Part shown: positions 21,482-33,113 of the stretch, piece by piece
How positions within the stretch are numbered: position 1 is the first letter of the stretch
How the letters are laid out: every line of letters begins with the position of its first letter
Source of the DNA: Linderina pennispora
Lineage: Eukaryota > Kickxellomycota > Kickxellomycetes > Kickxellales > Kickxellaceae
Length of the DNA stretch: 64,000 nucleotides
NCBI RefSeq assembly: GCF_002104995.1
Contig: NW_024468264.1
Location: 124,001 to 188,000 of the forward strand
Direction: 5' to 3'
The notes under the pieces: generated by a model
Database searches by the model: none
What the model was told of the DNA's origin: nothing
The model's input: the letters and a program-made list of their open reading frames with translations, nothing else
Program-made: the position numbers and the translations under genes

Positions 21482-23467
21482 CGTCTGCGACTGTTACTAG
21501 AATTGGGTTGTTTGCTGTTCTTCACAGGCTCCGCTTTTGAAGTTTGAATATTGAGAGCAGTCCAGGATTGAGAAGGCTGGGCTGCTGGCAAGCGTCTGCT
21601 GTGTCGGAAAGAGCTACACGCAACAAAAAGAATAACAACAACAAAAGAATACCAAGTTTAGCCTGCAAAGCAGTGTCTCCCAATAAACAGATTCCCGGTA
21701 GCTGCCGCAATGCAAACAAAATGGAAATGCAAAAGGCCAAGCAGCCTGATGTGACAAAAAGAAAAGGGGAGGAGAGTAACCAAATGGCCTACCCCCTCCC
21801 TTTCTGGCACACAAAGACAGAGAAGGGCGTATATAGTGGACAAAAAAGAAAGGGAAGCCTTGTTCCGTACCGTAAGCGCCAGCTCCTTTGTAAAGAGTGT
21901 TCGAAGTGTCTCTGGGTGGGCCCGACGTGAGCCAGTCTGTCAGCAAAAAAAAGTCCGTCCTGTCCAGACACGCTGCTGCCCGTAGGTAATAGTACAAGGA
22001 GGAAATGAAAGAATGGAATAAATACACGAACGAAATTGCAAATGGACTGGAGCGAGAGAGAGGGAAAGAGAAAAGGCACCCGAGAGCGAAGCAAAATAGA
22101 GTGAGGCAAAATAGAGTGAGGCAAATAAGGGCTTTTTTGGAATCGCAAGCAGAGGTAAAAAGGCGGCTTGCAAGCACTTTGGCTGTGGAGGAGCGAATAA
22201 AGCGGGTGCAGTGGTGCCGAGAGTAGAAATTTACCTTTTTGTTTACACAGCTTTGTTCCTTCGACAAGACCAGGCAAGCACAGGAGGACACGATGCTATA
22301 TACCAGGGGGTGGGATAATATAGAAGGCGAGGAGGAAGTTGGTGTGGGGGAAAAGAAGCAATAAGGAGTCTTCGGTTTGTGCGGACCGTGTGGAGACTAG
22401 GCGGACCGTTTGGCCTTTGCCAGGGGCGTCTGCCATGTGTCGCATACCTGGTGCAGATGACAACCCGCTCCTGGCCAGGGCGCACCAGCAAGGGCGCGTC
22501 TGGAGCCGCGAGCCTGAGCCCTAATGCGTGGCCAGTTCTACACATGCAACAATTTGTTTTTCCTCCTTCTAGGCGCTCGCGGATTGGCGGTAGATCTACC
22601 AAAACAACACTGCTAGCTTTCTTGCGCTGAGCTCCTGGATGTCCTGCGCGAACCGGCCGTCACACCGGTATTGCCTCGCTGCTTTCCCAGTGTCGTCTCG
22701 GAGCATGGCGTGTGCTTAGGAGCCACTGGCATTTGCTGGCGTCACTTTTGCACCCAATCGCTGATGGCGCTGCACGTGAGCGGCGATATTACTGACATAC
22801 AGCCTGTCGTGCCGACTCCACATTTGGTGAAGCACTTGCCCCACAGCGCCTGGGGAGATAGCGGGAAGGCGCGAGTGTTGAGAACTGTCCAAGGCCTTAC
22901 CGCTGTCAGGCCAGCACAGGGGACCGCCAACGTCGGCCATCCATCTCGGTTTGCTGGAGTGCTGATAAAGCAGGTGGGGAAAGCAGGCCTCAGAATTTGT
23001 AGGGATTGCCGCCAGAAAGCCGGTTTTCGCATGTAGGGCTGCCAGCCATTGCCGCTCCTAGCTCCCAATGGGAAAGGGGGACGCAATGTTGCCCATGCTC
23101 TACATGTTTCAGCTGAACATGCCGGCGGATTCCATTTGCAGCAACTAATGTACACCTGCGAGGCATTCAGAAAGCAGTCAGAAAGCAGCAGCATAGAGAG
23201 GTATCCAGAAATAGATCTGGCGGATGTCACGCGAATCGCCATCGGTGAAATGTAGCAATTATTGCGCGCATCCCAAACAGCGAGCAAAGAGACGCTGCAT
23301 TTCCCATCTAGCAACACCGCATACATGGAGGTGGTTCCCACACAGCGGCATCCCTGCGCGTGCGAAGCAGGCACTGCTCGACTTGGCTCCGCATGCGCCC
23401 TGGCGCTGTAGATTTTTTGATACTGTGATTTGGACAAGCGAGAATGAGAGAAAAACAGGTGTTAAAC
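21482..23467. other. 2-kb intergenic region, contains an untested long frame
   Basis: Upstream of BEM3 (21482-22300) the sequence is purine/pyrimidine-skewed and A/T-richer, as in fungal promoters and 5' UTRs. A minus-strand frame 22742-23437 stays open for 231 codons without an ATG until about codon 38; it is Cys/Trp/Ser-rich and motif-free and I do not call it a gene. No RNA gene recognised. Confidence 0.4.
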
Positions 23468-24978
23468 TTAGAGGTTGCGGATGACGGCCTTGGTGAAGTC
23501 GGTGGTCGACGAGTTGCCGCCGAGGTCAGGGGTCTTGATGCCGTCGACGCTCAGGGTCTTGCTGACTGCCCGCTCGATCTGGTCGGCGTGCTCGTTGAGC
23601 TGCAGGTGGCGCAGCATCATGACCGACGACAGGATCAGCGACGACGGGTTGGCGGTGTTGCGGCCCTGGATGTCCTTGGCGACGTGGCGCGATCCGGGCT
23701 CGAAGATGGCAAACTCGCGGCCATAGTTGGCGCCCGGCACAATACCCGGACCGCCGATCAGACCAGCGCCGATGTTGCTGACAATGCTACCGTACAGGTT
23801 AGGCATGACCATGACGTCAAACTGCTGCGGCTTGCCGACCAGCTGCATCGCAGTGTTGTCGACAATCATGTCGTTGTACTGAATGGTCGGGTACTCCTTG
23901 GCAACCGCGCGGCACGTGTTCAGGAACAGACCGTCGGCCAGCTTCATGATGTTGGCCTTGTGCACAATCGTCACCTTCTTGCGGTTGTTGCGCAGCGCGT
24001 AGTCGAACGCGTACCGCGCAATGCGCTCGGTCTTGGACTGCGTGATGATCTTCAGCGACTCGACAACGCCCGGGAACGACTGGTGCTCGAGTCCAGAGTA
24101 CTCGCCCTCGGTGTTCTCGCGGATAATGACAAAGTCGACGTCCTTGTGGCGCGCGTCGATGCCCTCAACGTTCTTGCAGTGCGCAACCGACGCGTAGATG
24201 TCGAGCTCCTTGCGCATGGCGACGTTGAACGAGCTGTGGCCCTTGCGGATCGGAGTGTACAGAATGCCCTTCAGACCGACCTTGTTGCGGCGCAGGCTCG
24301 ACAGGGCCTCCTGCATCAGGTTGTCGCTCTCCGAGGTGAATCCGGACAGATCAAACTGCTCAAACTCAACAGGCACCTTGGCCGCCTTAAACACCGACTT
24401 CACCGAGGTGGCGGTCTCCTGGCCGATACCGTCTCCGGGAATCAGAGTGACGGTGTAGGTTCCTCCGTAGCACTTCGGGCCCTTGGCGTCCTAAGGAATG
24501 AGAAGCAAAAGGATCGTTCCTATCAGTTGCCATCGATCGCGGTGATAACCGGGCGTGGTGGACACAGCACCCAGCCCTTGCTCATGTGGCCCTCTCCCGC
24601 CTTGCCAGCTGCCTCGGCCTTGGGCCCTGGCCCATTCGCTCCAGCGCCTGGAGACTGCGAGTGAGTAGCTTGACAAGGGCGAGAGGGGCACGCCCCCGAC
24701 CGGTGAACTGGCAGCCAAAGGCATGCATGTGTTGTTATCGGGCCAAGGCGCTCCCTTGAAGCCAAGCACAGGCCAGCAGCGCGGCTTCTCTTCTTACCTC
24801 AGCAACGGTGCTCATCGAGCGAGCAGACAGACGAGCAGCAACCTACACAAACAAGAACACAGGGGTGCTTTAGCTCCACGCAGCCTCGTTTCTGGCCGTG
24901 ACGTGCCTGCGAGTGCGAATTCAGCGAGCAACAACATACCTGCTTCAGGGTGGGCTGGCGAGCGAATGACTTGAGCAT
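23468..24978 (-). CDS. IDH1: NAD-dependent isocitrate dehydrogenase subunit 1, mitochondrial
   Basis: TCA-cycle enzyme subunit, isocitrate to 2-oxoglutarate with NAD. Three exons: 24978-24940 (MLKSFARQPTLKQ), 24842-24798 (VAARLSARSMSTVAE), 24490-23468. GTATG/GTAAG donors and TAG acceptors keep the frame. The first two exons make an amphipathic, Arg-rich mitochondrial presequence. The body has LIPGDGIGQE, the dehydrogenase signature around RENTEGEYSGLEHQ, and VHKANIMKLADGLF, the version found in IDH1 rather than IDH2 subunits. 368 aa, close to yeast Idh1 (360). No frame break. The partner IDH2 is not in the window. Confidence 0.95.
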
Positions 24979-25610
24979 TGTAACGTTGTTGTTTTTCTCC
25001 TCTAGGGGAATTCAAGCTAGAAAAAAGCGTGTATAGGAGGGGCTGGAATAGCAGGTTCGGAGAGATAAGGAGAAAAGGAGAATTCGGGCAGTGCGTGGGC
25101 CAGCAACGGCGCTTATAACAATGCGGAACAGCAGTCCAGTCCTTTTCGCCTGCTGATAAGGAGGACCAAAACCTAAGGCCCAACAAAAATTTGCTTATCG
25201 CGCTGTGCTCGGCAAAGCACGGCGAGGCTGAGCTCACAGGCGCTCGCGCTTGCATCCTGGTCAATCTCGACCCGCACAAATGTGTGGCAGGCTCGGACTT
25301 TAGCAGGCTACTAGGAGCCAACGATTGGTGGTGGGGGAGAGGGAGTTAATGTGGGGCGAAGCGGCGGCGATCGCCGTCAGGATCAAGGCTGGCAACCCTC
25401 CGAGGAATTGCCCACGGCCTGCTGTCGTCATTCCACGCGGCCACATATCCACATACCGCACTGGCAACACAGCCAGCGAAATGGGAGATACTGTGTGGTT
25501 ATAAAAATAAAAAAGATGGGGTTAGAAAAGGCTACTAGGGCGGCTCAGGGGGTACGCGAACGGGAGGGTATGTGGCAGGCACCAGGGGGACGGGTGGTGG
25601 GGCGATTGCC
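24979..25610. other. intergenic, IDH1 promoter side and SEC27 3' end
   Basis: About 630 bases. The IDH1 promoter is expected in the right-to-left sense from 24979. No gene supported. Confidence 0.4.
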
Positions 25611-28388
25611 TTACTCCTCATCCTCCTCCTTGTCCTCCTCGGCAGGGCTGGCTTCGTGGAACTCGTCGTCATCGTCAGCCTCGACTTCAGCCTCGACCTC
25701 AACCTCAGCCTCGGCCTCAGCCTCGTCAGCCTCAGCAACCATTGGCGATGGCTGTGTGGCAGGGCTCTCCTGGCTCAGAAGATCCCGCAACAAGTCGTCC
25801 TTGTGCGCCGGGTACTCGCCGGCAGCTGCCAGCGGCTGCACCGGGTCGATGGTCAGGGCCTGCTCAAACTTGGGGAACAGGTTGGCGTACTTGTTCGGGT
25901 CAGCAATTGCCTCGGCAGCCTTGTGCTTGCCAGCCTCCTCGAGCAGCTCCTTCCACTTGGGCACAACCTCGCCGACCTTGCTGGGCAGGTAGGTGCGCGC
26001 AAACAGCGCCGCCTCGGGGATGCGGTCGGTGTGCAGCAGCAGCTCCAGGCACTTGTCATTCTGCTTCAGCGACTGGTAGCACGCGAACGCAATGTTGGTG
26101 GCGTTGGCCTCCTCGGCCATCTTGGCCAGCTGCGCCATGCCCTCGGCGTTGCCCGACGCAGTGTGCAGCAGCAGCAGGCCGCTGAGATCCTTGGCCTTGA
26201 CCATGCAGTTCTCGGCCAGCTCAAAGTTCCATGTGTTCAAGGCACAGTCGCCGACGATGCGCCACTTGGCCTCAGCACCGCTCTCCTCGGCCAGCTGGTA
26301 AGCAATGTCCAGGTGGTTCAGCTGCACAGCCAGGTCGAAGCGCTGCTCGGCGTCGGTGGTGACCTCGAGCGCCAGCTCCTTCATGTCCTCGGCCTCAAGG
26401 AAGCGCGCAATCTTGGGCCGCTGTTCGCTGGGAATCGACGGCAACAGCTCGGCTGCAGCATCGAGATCACCACGCAGGATAGCGGTCTGGTACTCGATCA
26501 CCGGCAGCGGCAGGACGTAGCTGACAATGTTGACATCCTTGTCGGCTAGGTAGACGCGGTTGTCGCGCGCAACATAGCCGAGCAAGAACATCGACGCATC
26601 AAAGTGCGAGATCGTGAACACCTGGCCACCGACGAGGTAGTTGAGGCGGTTGGCTGAGTTCGTGTAGATGAAGCAGTCGCCGATCCAGCACCCGCTCCTG
26701 ACCGTCTCCTGGATCTCAGTAATGAACTCGACTGCCTCCTCAACACCCTCCTCGCTGGTCTGGTTGCCGTTCTGCTGCGCAGACTCGAGGAACGCGTCGC
26801 GGTTATAGCGCAGCACAAAGTACGAATCCTCGGTCGCAACAGCAAAGAATTCGCCGCTCTCCGACCAGAAGATGTTCTTGGGCTCGACATCGATCCGGCG
26901 CACAATCAGCTCTGTGTCCCAGTCGTACAGCGTCAGAGTGCCGCCAGAGCCACGCACTCCAAGGAGGCTGCCGCCAAAGATCTCCTCGGCCGAGTACCCC
27001 AGGCTGACCAGCGCCGATGCGGCTGGCCGCGACCGCTCCTTGAAGCTCTTGAACAGGCGGATCGACGACGACGACTCGCGCACTGCGTACTCGTTGGAGT
27101 TCTGCGCCCAGACAAACTCCAGTCCGGAGCCAAACGACTTGTTGCGCCAGGCCAGCGCCGTGTAGATGATGTACTCGCCATCACCGCACACGACAACGAA
27201 GCGGCCGTTGGGGCTATGCTTGAGTGTGTATGGATACACCTCGCAGCTGCCGAGGTCCTTGACCGACAGCGGCAGACGCTCGCCGTCTTCAACTCCCGAG
27301 TCCATGCTGGACTTGATGTTGGAGCTCTGAATCTCGTTGTGCTTGGACCAGATAATCCTGCCGTTGGTATCCATGCTGACAGCCGGGTCATCGCGGCCCA
27401 GCGACAGAACAACCAGGCCCTCTTCGTGGCCGATCGCAACCGTGTTGTTGTTCTGGCTGTAGCTGATGGCCCACACGCGGTCCATGCCGTAGTTGAGCGT
27501 CGTCTCGAGGCGATACGTGCTCGAATTCCACACGCGCACTGTGCCGTCCTCACTACCCGTCATGATGATCGGCAGGGTCGGGTGGTACGCAACGGCGACC
27601 ACATTCTGAGAGTGTCCCCTCAAGGGTCTGCACGCACGAGTTGTTCTGGTAGTCCCAGACCTTGGCCAAAAAGTCATCCGCACCGCTAACAAGGTATGGC
27701 TTGTCGTTGCCGTGGTAGTAGTCGACAACATTGACCCCCTTGGTGTGGCCCTCGATCGTGTAGTTGGGGACAGGGGAGCCGAGGTTCCACACCTTGATGG
27801 TCTTGTCCAAGCTGGCCGACGCGAATGTGTTGGTGTCCTTGGGGTTGATTGACAGGCCCATGACAAAGTACGAGTGACCCTCGAACATCTGCACACACTT
27901 CCAGTTCTTCTCCCAGTCCCACAGCTTGATCGACATGTCGTCAGAGCCCGTCAGCACATACGGCAGCGTCGGGTGCACGGCGAATGCAGCGGATATAGTC
28001 CTGGTGCGCATCGAATGCTGCAACGCGCTCGTGCGTGTTGTAGTTGTACACACGCAGCTGCATGTCGTCGGAGCCTGTGATGATCCAGTTCTTGCGCGCA
28101 ATGAACTTTGCCGCACGCACCGGCAGATCGCACACCTCAAACGTCTTCACCTGCGTCTGCGTCTCGTAGTTCCAGATGTACACCTGTCCGCTGTACAGCG
28201 ACGCCAGCACCCACGGCTCAGTGGGATGCATGTCCAGCGACTTTACACGGTCTGTCCGCGCCGACAGCTTTTTCTACATGTATGCAAGAGGTTGTCTGAG
28301 TTCAAATGTCCAACAAACCCGCATCTGCCGCTGCCGCGCGTCCAATCTGCAATTCGCGCCAGTTCCTTACTTTGATATCGAGTCTCAT
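25611..28388 (-). CDS. SEC27: coatomer beta' subunit (beta'-COP, Sec27); two frame breaks
   Basis: COPI coat subunit that binds dilysine cargo tails. The first coding exon is only 18 nt (28388-28371, MRLDIK), then a 97-nt intron, and exon 2 from 28273 ([21 protein letters not shown]). Six or seven WD40 repeats follow ([41 protein letters not shown]), then the coatomer WD-associated region and helical solenoid. The acidic tail ends DKEEDEE. Frame breaks near 27982 (extra C in ATTCGCC) and near 27617 (extra G in GAGGGG) both fall inside WD repeats; dropping the base restores the consensus in each case. About 890 aa, the usual family size. Confidence 0.94.
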
Positions 28389-28805
28389 TCCCTACAAATG
28401 CGAAACCCATCAGATGGGCCAGAGTTGCAGTTAGTGACCAGACGGAGGACTCCGGGCGTACATATGCTACTCTCTCCTGGCGACTATGCATCCGCACATG
28501 GCTCTACTCTTGTCCCCGTCCTCTTACCATCTTTCTTTGAAATTCTCAACAGCTGATGTCAAAGGTATAAACACTGAATTGAGGGGTCTGGTATGCCAAA
28601 TGAGATGGTAGCAAAAAGAAGAAAATTAAAGGCTCTGTCGTAATCGCTCGGTTCCAGGGGAAATACTGGAGGCCTGATGCGCTGGCAGCCCGTCCTGCTG
28701 GCCCGCCATCAGTGGCCAGTTAGTTGCTGCATGCAGCGCAAAATATTTAATTCATAAATCAAGGGTGGTGATTAATGTACAAACAGCCGTAGCCAGCCCA
28801 CGTCG
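28389..28805. other. intergenic
   Basis: About 420 bases between the SEC27 start and the 3' end of the first MATE gene. SEC27 promoter expected; nothing else seen. Confidence 0.4.
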
Positions 28806-30531
28806 TTACGCGCTCTCGTCGTCGCTGGCGCTGGCGGTGCTGGCCGCGCCTGACGCGATGGCATCCGAATCCTTGGATACCTGGTCGATGCAGCGCTGCA
28901 CCTCGTCGTCCCAGTCAGCGCGCAGAATTATCCAGCATTGCATGACCACGGCCAGGGCAACGCCCGAGAAGATGCCGTACCACAGACCGAGGACCCCAAT
29001 CTTGGGCGGGCCGTAGGTCAAAAAGAGACCCAGCGGGAACCCAAGGATGTAGTATGACGAAAAGTTGATCCAGGCACCGGCGTCTTGTCTCCCCATGCTG
29101 CGCAGAACACCAGATCCGACGCTGTTGATTGCGTCCGCCAGCTGGAACAGCGCATTCGCCGGCATAATCAAGGCGACGATTGCAATGATCTGTGTGTCAT
29201 CCGAGTAGATGCCGCCCCACCAGCTTCCAACAGCCAGGCCCAAATGCAAGACTAGCCACGCCAAGCGCAACACCGAGAGAGAGGCCAACCATTGCGCACA
29301 CCTTGGCACGCCGCGACCGGCCTTGGCCCAAAAGATTACCAACATGATTACACACAGCAACGCTCTGACCATCGGCAAACTGGTATGTCAGTGTGCATGT
29401 GTTGATGACGATCGACTGCGCCTGCTAGCGTGACGCTGCCCAGGTAGCTGGCAGCCTAGAGCCAGAAGATCCAGAATCCACCACTCCGAGCAGATCATGA
29501 TCATCGATGGAATAGCCAGCTTGAAGTACTGTGGCATCGTCCACAGCGCATGGACATTCCAGCCACCCCACGCGTTGCGTGCATCCGACCTTGCAGCATA
29601 CACCGTGATCAGGACAAACATGAGCCAGTACGTAACCACATTTGGCGAAGGCTGCACCAAGGAACCCCATTCCGACCACCGGCGACCACACAAACATGCA
29701 GTTGTTAGCCACATGGATAGGAGCGATGATCAGCAGAACGACAGTGCTTGCGCGCATATGGCCCTGTGCCTGTAGGTACCGCTTGATGCACTCAAAGTAC
29801 ATCCACGCCAGCGACCCGAGCAGCTGCACACGCATGAAGTGGCAGCACATGTGCGAGACAGTTGGGTCCTGCTTCAGCCAGATGAACAGCGTATCAATAT
29901 TCCACAGCAGCGGCACAATGAACAGGAAGTGACCAGTCACGGCAATGATACCACGCTGCAGGTGGAAGCCAACTAGTGTTGTATCCTGTGAAGCCGTGAA
30001 CGCCGTCGAGCAGTAAGTATCCAGTGCCGACGCAAGCCCTACGGCTGGTGCATTGACAATGACAATGATGGTCATGTTGGCAAGCGCCGCCGCAGCCAGA
30101 GCATCAGCGCCGATATGACCCAGCACCAGCAGGTTAACAAACGTGAAGCTGTACTGGAGGAGATATGTCAGGACAACCGGAATACCGGATCGCAGCAGCA
30201 GCGACGCCTCTTGCTTGACCATGACACCCGTGCTGACTGAGTCCTTGAGCTCATACTCGCTAAAGAGTGTTGTAGCTGACAGGGATTTGTTTAGCGTGTC
30301 CTGAGTCGATTTCCGGATTCCTGGTTGCTGGAAAGCAGCGGCGTTGACTCTGTTGAAACTTGATTTCTGGATATCGACATCGTGGTACGTCTGTAAATAA
30401 AGAAGGGGCGCGTCTAGTGCTTGAATATACTGGGTTTCTTGCGCTCTAGTGGAGAAGAGAAGGACAAAAGGTTTTTTGCTGCTGCTTTTTTTGTGGCCAA
30501 CAAAGCCGGTGCTTTTAAAGGCAGAAAGCAC
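28806..30531 (-). pseudogene. MATE-family transporter, copy 1, multiple frame breaks
   Basis: Multidrug and toxin extrusion antiporter (12-TM family exporting cationic compounds in exchange for protons or sodium). N-terminal helices are recognisable in frame 1 (GIPVVLTYLLQYSFTFVNLLVLGHIGA; ALDTYCSTAFTAS), the middle and C-terminal parts in other frames (NVVTYWLMFVLITVYA; ALFQLADAINSVGSGVLRSMGRQ). Breaks at about 29642, 29455, 29424 and 29249 are each a single extra base. The true N-terminus is unclear; the frame opens at 30531 but the first 100 residues look partly untranslated or spliced. It could be a pseudogene or an intact gene with assembly insertions; the 29455 break is shared with copy 2. 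Confidence 0.8.
29346..30030. repeat. near-identical patch shared by MATE copies 1 and 2 (first member)
   Basis: This block matches 31704-32387 with, by eye, about six substitutions and three single-base indels in roughly 685 bases. Outside it the two genes diverge sharply (many differences within the next 100 bases on the 30031 side). Direct orientation. Confidence 0.85.
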
Positions 30532-31219
30532 AAATGCGCTATTTTCATTTGTTGAATTGCAAGCTCAAAGAATGTACCCAATGGTGCCCCAATGTGCTAC
30601 GCCCGCGCGCAGCCAGCGGCAGCAGAGCCGATCAGTTGCGGGCACGACTTCACCAACCCGCTGAGGTACTGTGCCGATCGCCGTTCTGAGCCGACATTAC
30701 GTTGGTCACTGCTGGAGAGCCAGGCGACCAGATATTCAGCTGCTATTCCGTTGTTCAGGGACCACATCCACTGTTCACAAACACCTGCTGGATATCTATT
30801 GATGACACCCCTCCAAATCCGCGGCATTGGCGACTCGTTGCTGAGCAGGTTGAGAACATAGCATCTATGTCACTTTTGCTTTCTTATCTCGATGGCTATG
30901 GTTTATATCATGTCTGTGCTGGTGGTGAGGTTTCTACAAAGTTTGCTCGTGGTACCTGGAGTGGGCTCGGCCAAGCTAGCAGAAGGTGAAGACGGGCATG
31001 ATATTGTCTCAATTTGGCGTTGTTGTGAAGCGAAATGAAATGAACTGGATGCTGCAGCATGCGATTTCAGGCTATTGATGGTTCAGTCCATCATGCCCAT
31101 CTCCGCTATATTGCACCCAGAAATACTCCGATGTAGTGGACACAACATTGAATACATTCGGCTATACACTAGTCGTGCCACTATTTGGGACGGTGTTAAA
31201 TGAGTGTAGTGTGATCCAG
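30532..31219. other. intergenic between MATE copies 1 and 2
   Basis: About 690 bases with no supported gene. It separates the start of copy 1 from the 3' end of copy 2 in a head-to-tail minus-strand array. Confidence 0.4.
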
Positions 31220-32627
31220 TCAGCATCCTTCTGATATCTGGCCGACACTGCGCTGCACCTCATCGTCCCAATTGGCACGTAGAATTATCCAACACTGAAG
31301 GAGAACGGCAAGTGTGACACCTAAGAATAGCCCGAACCACAGCCCGAGAACGCCGGTCTTGGGCGGGCCGTAGGTCAAAAAGAGACCCAGCGGGAACCCA
31401 ACCACATAGTATGCGACAAAGTTGATCCAAGCCCCCGCAGTCTGCCTGCCCATACTGCGCAGAATGCCAGACCCGACGCTATTGACAGCATCAGCTAGTT
31501 GGAACAACGCATTCGCCGGCATTATCAGCGCAACGCACGCAACGACCTGCTCGTCTTGCGAATATACCCGTCCCCACCAGCTTCTAGATAGGACGCCAAA
31601 TACCTAGGCATATAACCCCTGTACAAACGCCAAGTGACATTCCAACCGTTGCACATATCCCAGCATGTCTTGGCCGCTCCAGGCCCTAAAAGATTGCCAA
31701 CACGATTACACACAGCAACGCTCTGACCATCGGCAAACTGGTATGTCAGTGTGCATGTGTTGATGACGATCGACTGCGCCGCTAGCGTGACGCTGCCTAG
31801 GTAGCTGGCAGCCTAGAGCCAGAAGATCCAGAATCCACCACTCCGAGCAGATCATGATCATCGATGGAATAGCCAGCTTGAAGTACTGTGGCATCGTCCA
31901 CAGCGCATGGACATTCCAGCCACCCCACGCGTTGCGTGCATCCGACCTTGCAGCATACACCGTGATCAGGACAAACATGAGCCAGTACGTAACCACATTG
32001 GCGAAGGCTGCACCAAGGAACCCCATTCCGACCACCGGCGACCACACAAATATGCAGTTGTTAGCCACATGGATAGGAGCGATGATCAGCAGAACGACAG
32101 TGCTTGCGCGCATATGGCCCTGTGCCTGTAGGTACCGCTTGATGCACTCAAAGTACATCCACGCCAGCGACCCGAGCAGCTGCACACGCATGAAAGTGGC
32201 AGCACATGTGCGAGACAGTCGGGTCCTGCTTCAGCCAGATGAACAGCGTATCAATATTCCACAGCAGCGGCACAATGAACAGGAAGTGACCAGTCACGGC
32301 AATGATGCCACGCTGCAGGTGGAAGCCAACCAGTGTTGTGTCCTGTGAAGCCGTGAACGCCGTCGAGCAGTAAGTATCCAGTGCCGATGCAAGACCAACA
32401 GCAGGCGCGTTGATAGCAATCATCGCCGTCATATTCGCCAGAGAAGCAGCCGCGAGCTCACTGGCACCAATATGCCCCAGCACTAGTAGATTAACAAAAG
32501 TAAGGCTGTACTGGATCAGGTATGTCAAAATTGCTGGTAGGCTTGACCAAAGTATCAGGGCTGCTTCCTTTCTTTCTGGTGTAAAGGCATTATCCGAGGT
32601 TCTCCCGCATGTGTTCATCAGATGCAC
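31220..32627 (-). pseudogene. MATE-family transporter, copy 2, multiple frame breaks
   Basis: Second member of the tandem array. The N-terminal segment is in one frame (SSLPAILTYLIQYSLTFVNLLVLGHIGASEL; ALDTYCSTAFTAS), the middle in another (MRVQLLGSLAWMYFECIKRYLQAQ). A degraded stretch (CNRVGNLLGPGAAKTCWDMCNGW) follows, and the C-terminal part (ALFQLADAVNSVGSGILRSMGRQ) ends at 31220. Breaks lie near 32195, 31811, 31650 and 31590. The N-terminus is shorter and unlike copy 1. The repeated loss of frame in the 31560-31720 stretch, which also shows amino-acid decay, favours a genuine pseudogene more than in copy 1. Confidence 0.8.
31704..32387. repeat. near-identical patch shared by MATE copies 1 and 2 (second member)
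   Basis: Partner of 29346-30030, direct orientation, offset 2357-2358 bases. It includes the one-base disruption in the CTAGGCTGCC context (about 31811) that is also present in copy 1 (about 29455). Confidence 0.85.
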
Positions 32628-33113
32628 CTTCGTCCAAAGATGTTCTGGTTAGCGGCCTGAATTCGTGCCCAAGATCCTCCTGAGATGCATGATTCGCTGT
32701 CTCTTTGCATAGCATCTGTGCTGGCAGCCACATTGGTGGTTGGAGTATAATGTATATGGGTGGGAGACTGGTAAGAATACCCGGTAATGAAGAAAGATTC
32801 AGTTATTAGAAAACTGTAGTGGTCATATCTAGTTAGCAAACCATTTTGAAACTCCTGTATTCCACGGTCCAGAACATCACTGATCACCAAGAGATCGTTA
32901 ATGCACAATCTTTTAAACAAAAACGATTTTCTAACCGTGTTTCAGAGACTAAATACCCGATATGATAGCCAACAGGTGCAATTGGTGGATAGGATATATG
33001 GAAACGTAGTAACAATGATCTGAAGGGCAGCTCCATCACGGTACAACATGGCACTGAATGCTATGCCAAGGACCCGTAGTCCTGGGGGCTTTGTTGAATA
33101 TCGCTAATGGCGA
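32628..33113. other. intergenic between MATE copies 2 and 3
   Basis: About 490 bases, A/T-richer than the flanking genes. No gene supported. Confidence 0.4.

Noticed and set aside
23444..24664. 406-codon plus-strand frame
   Set aside because: Antisense shadow of the IDH1 exon; no motif, and IDH1 on the minus strand is unambiguous.
25572..26549. 325-codon plus-strand frame
   Set aside because: Antisense of the SEC27 C-terminal half.
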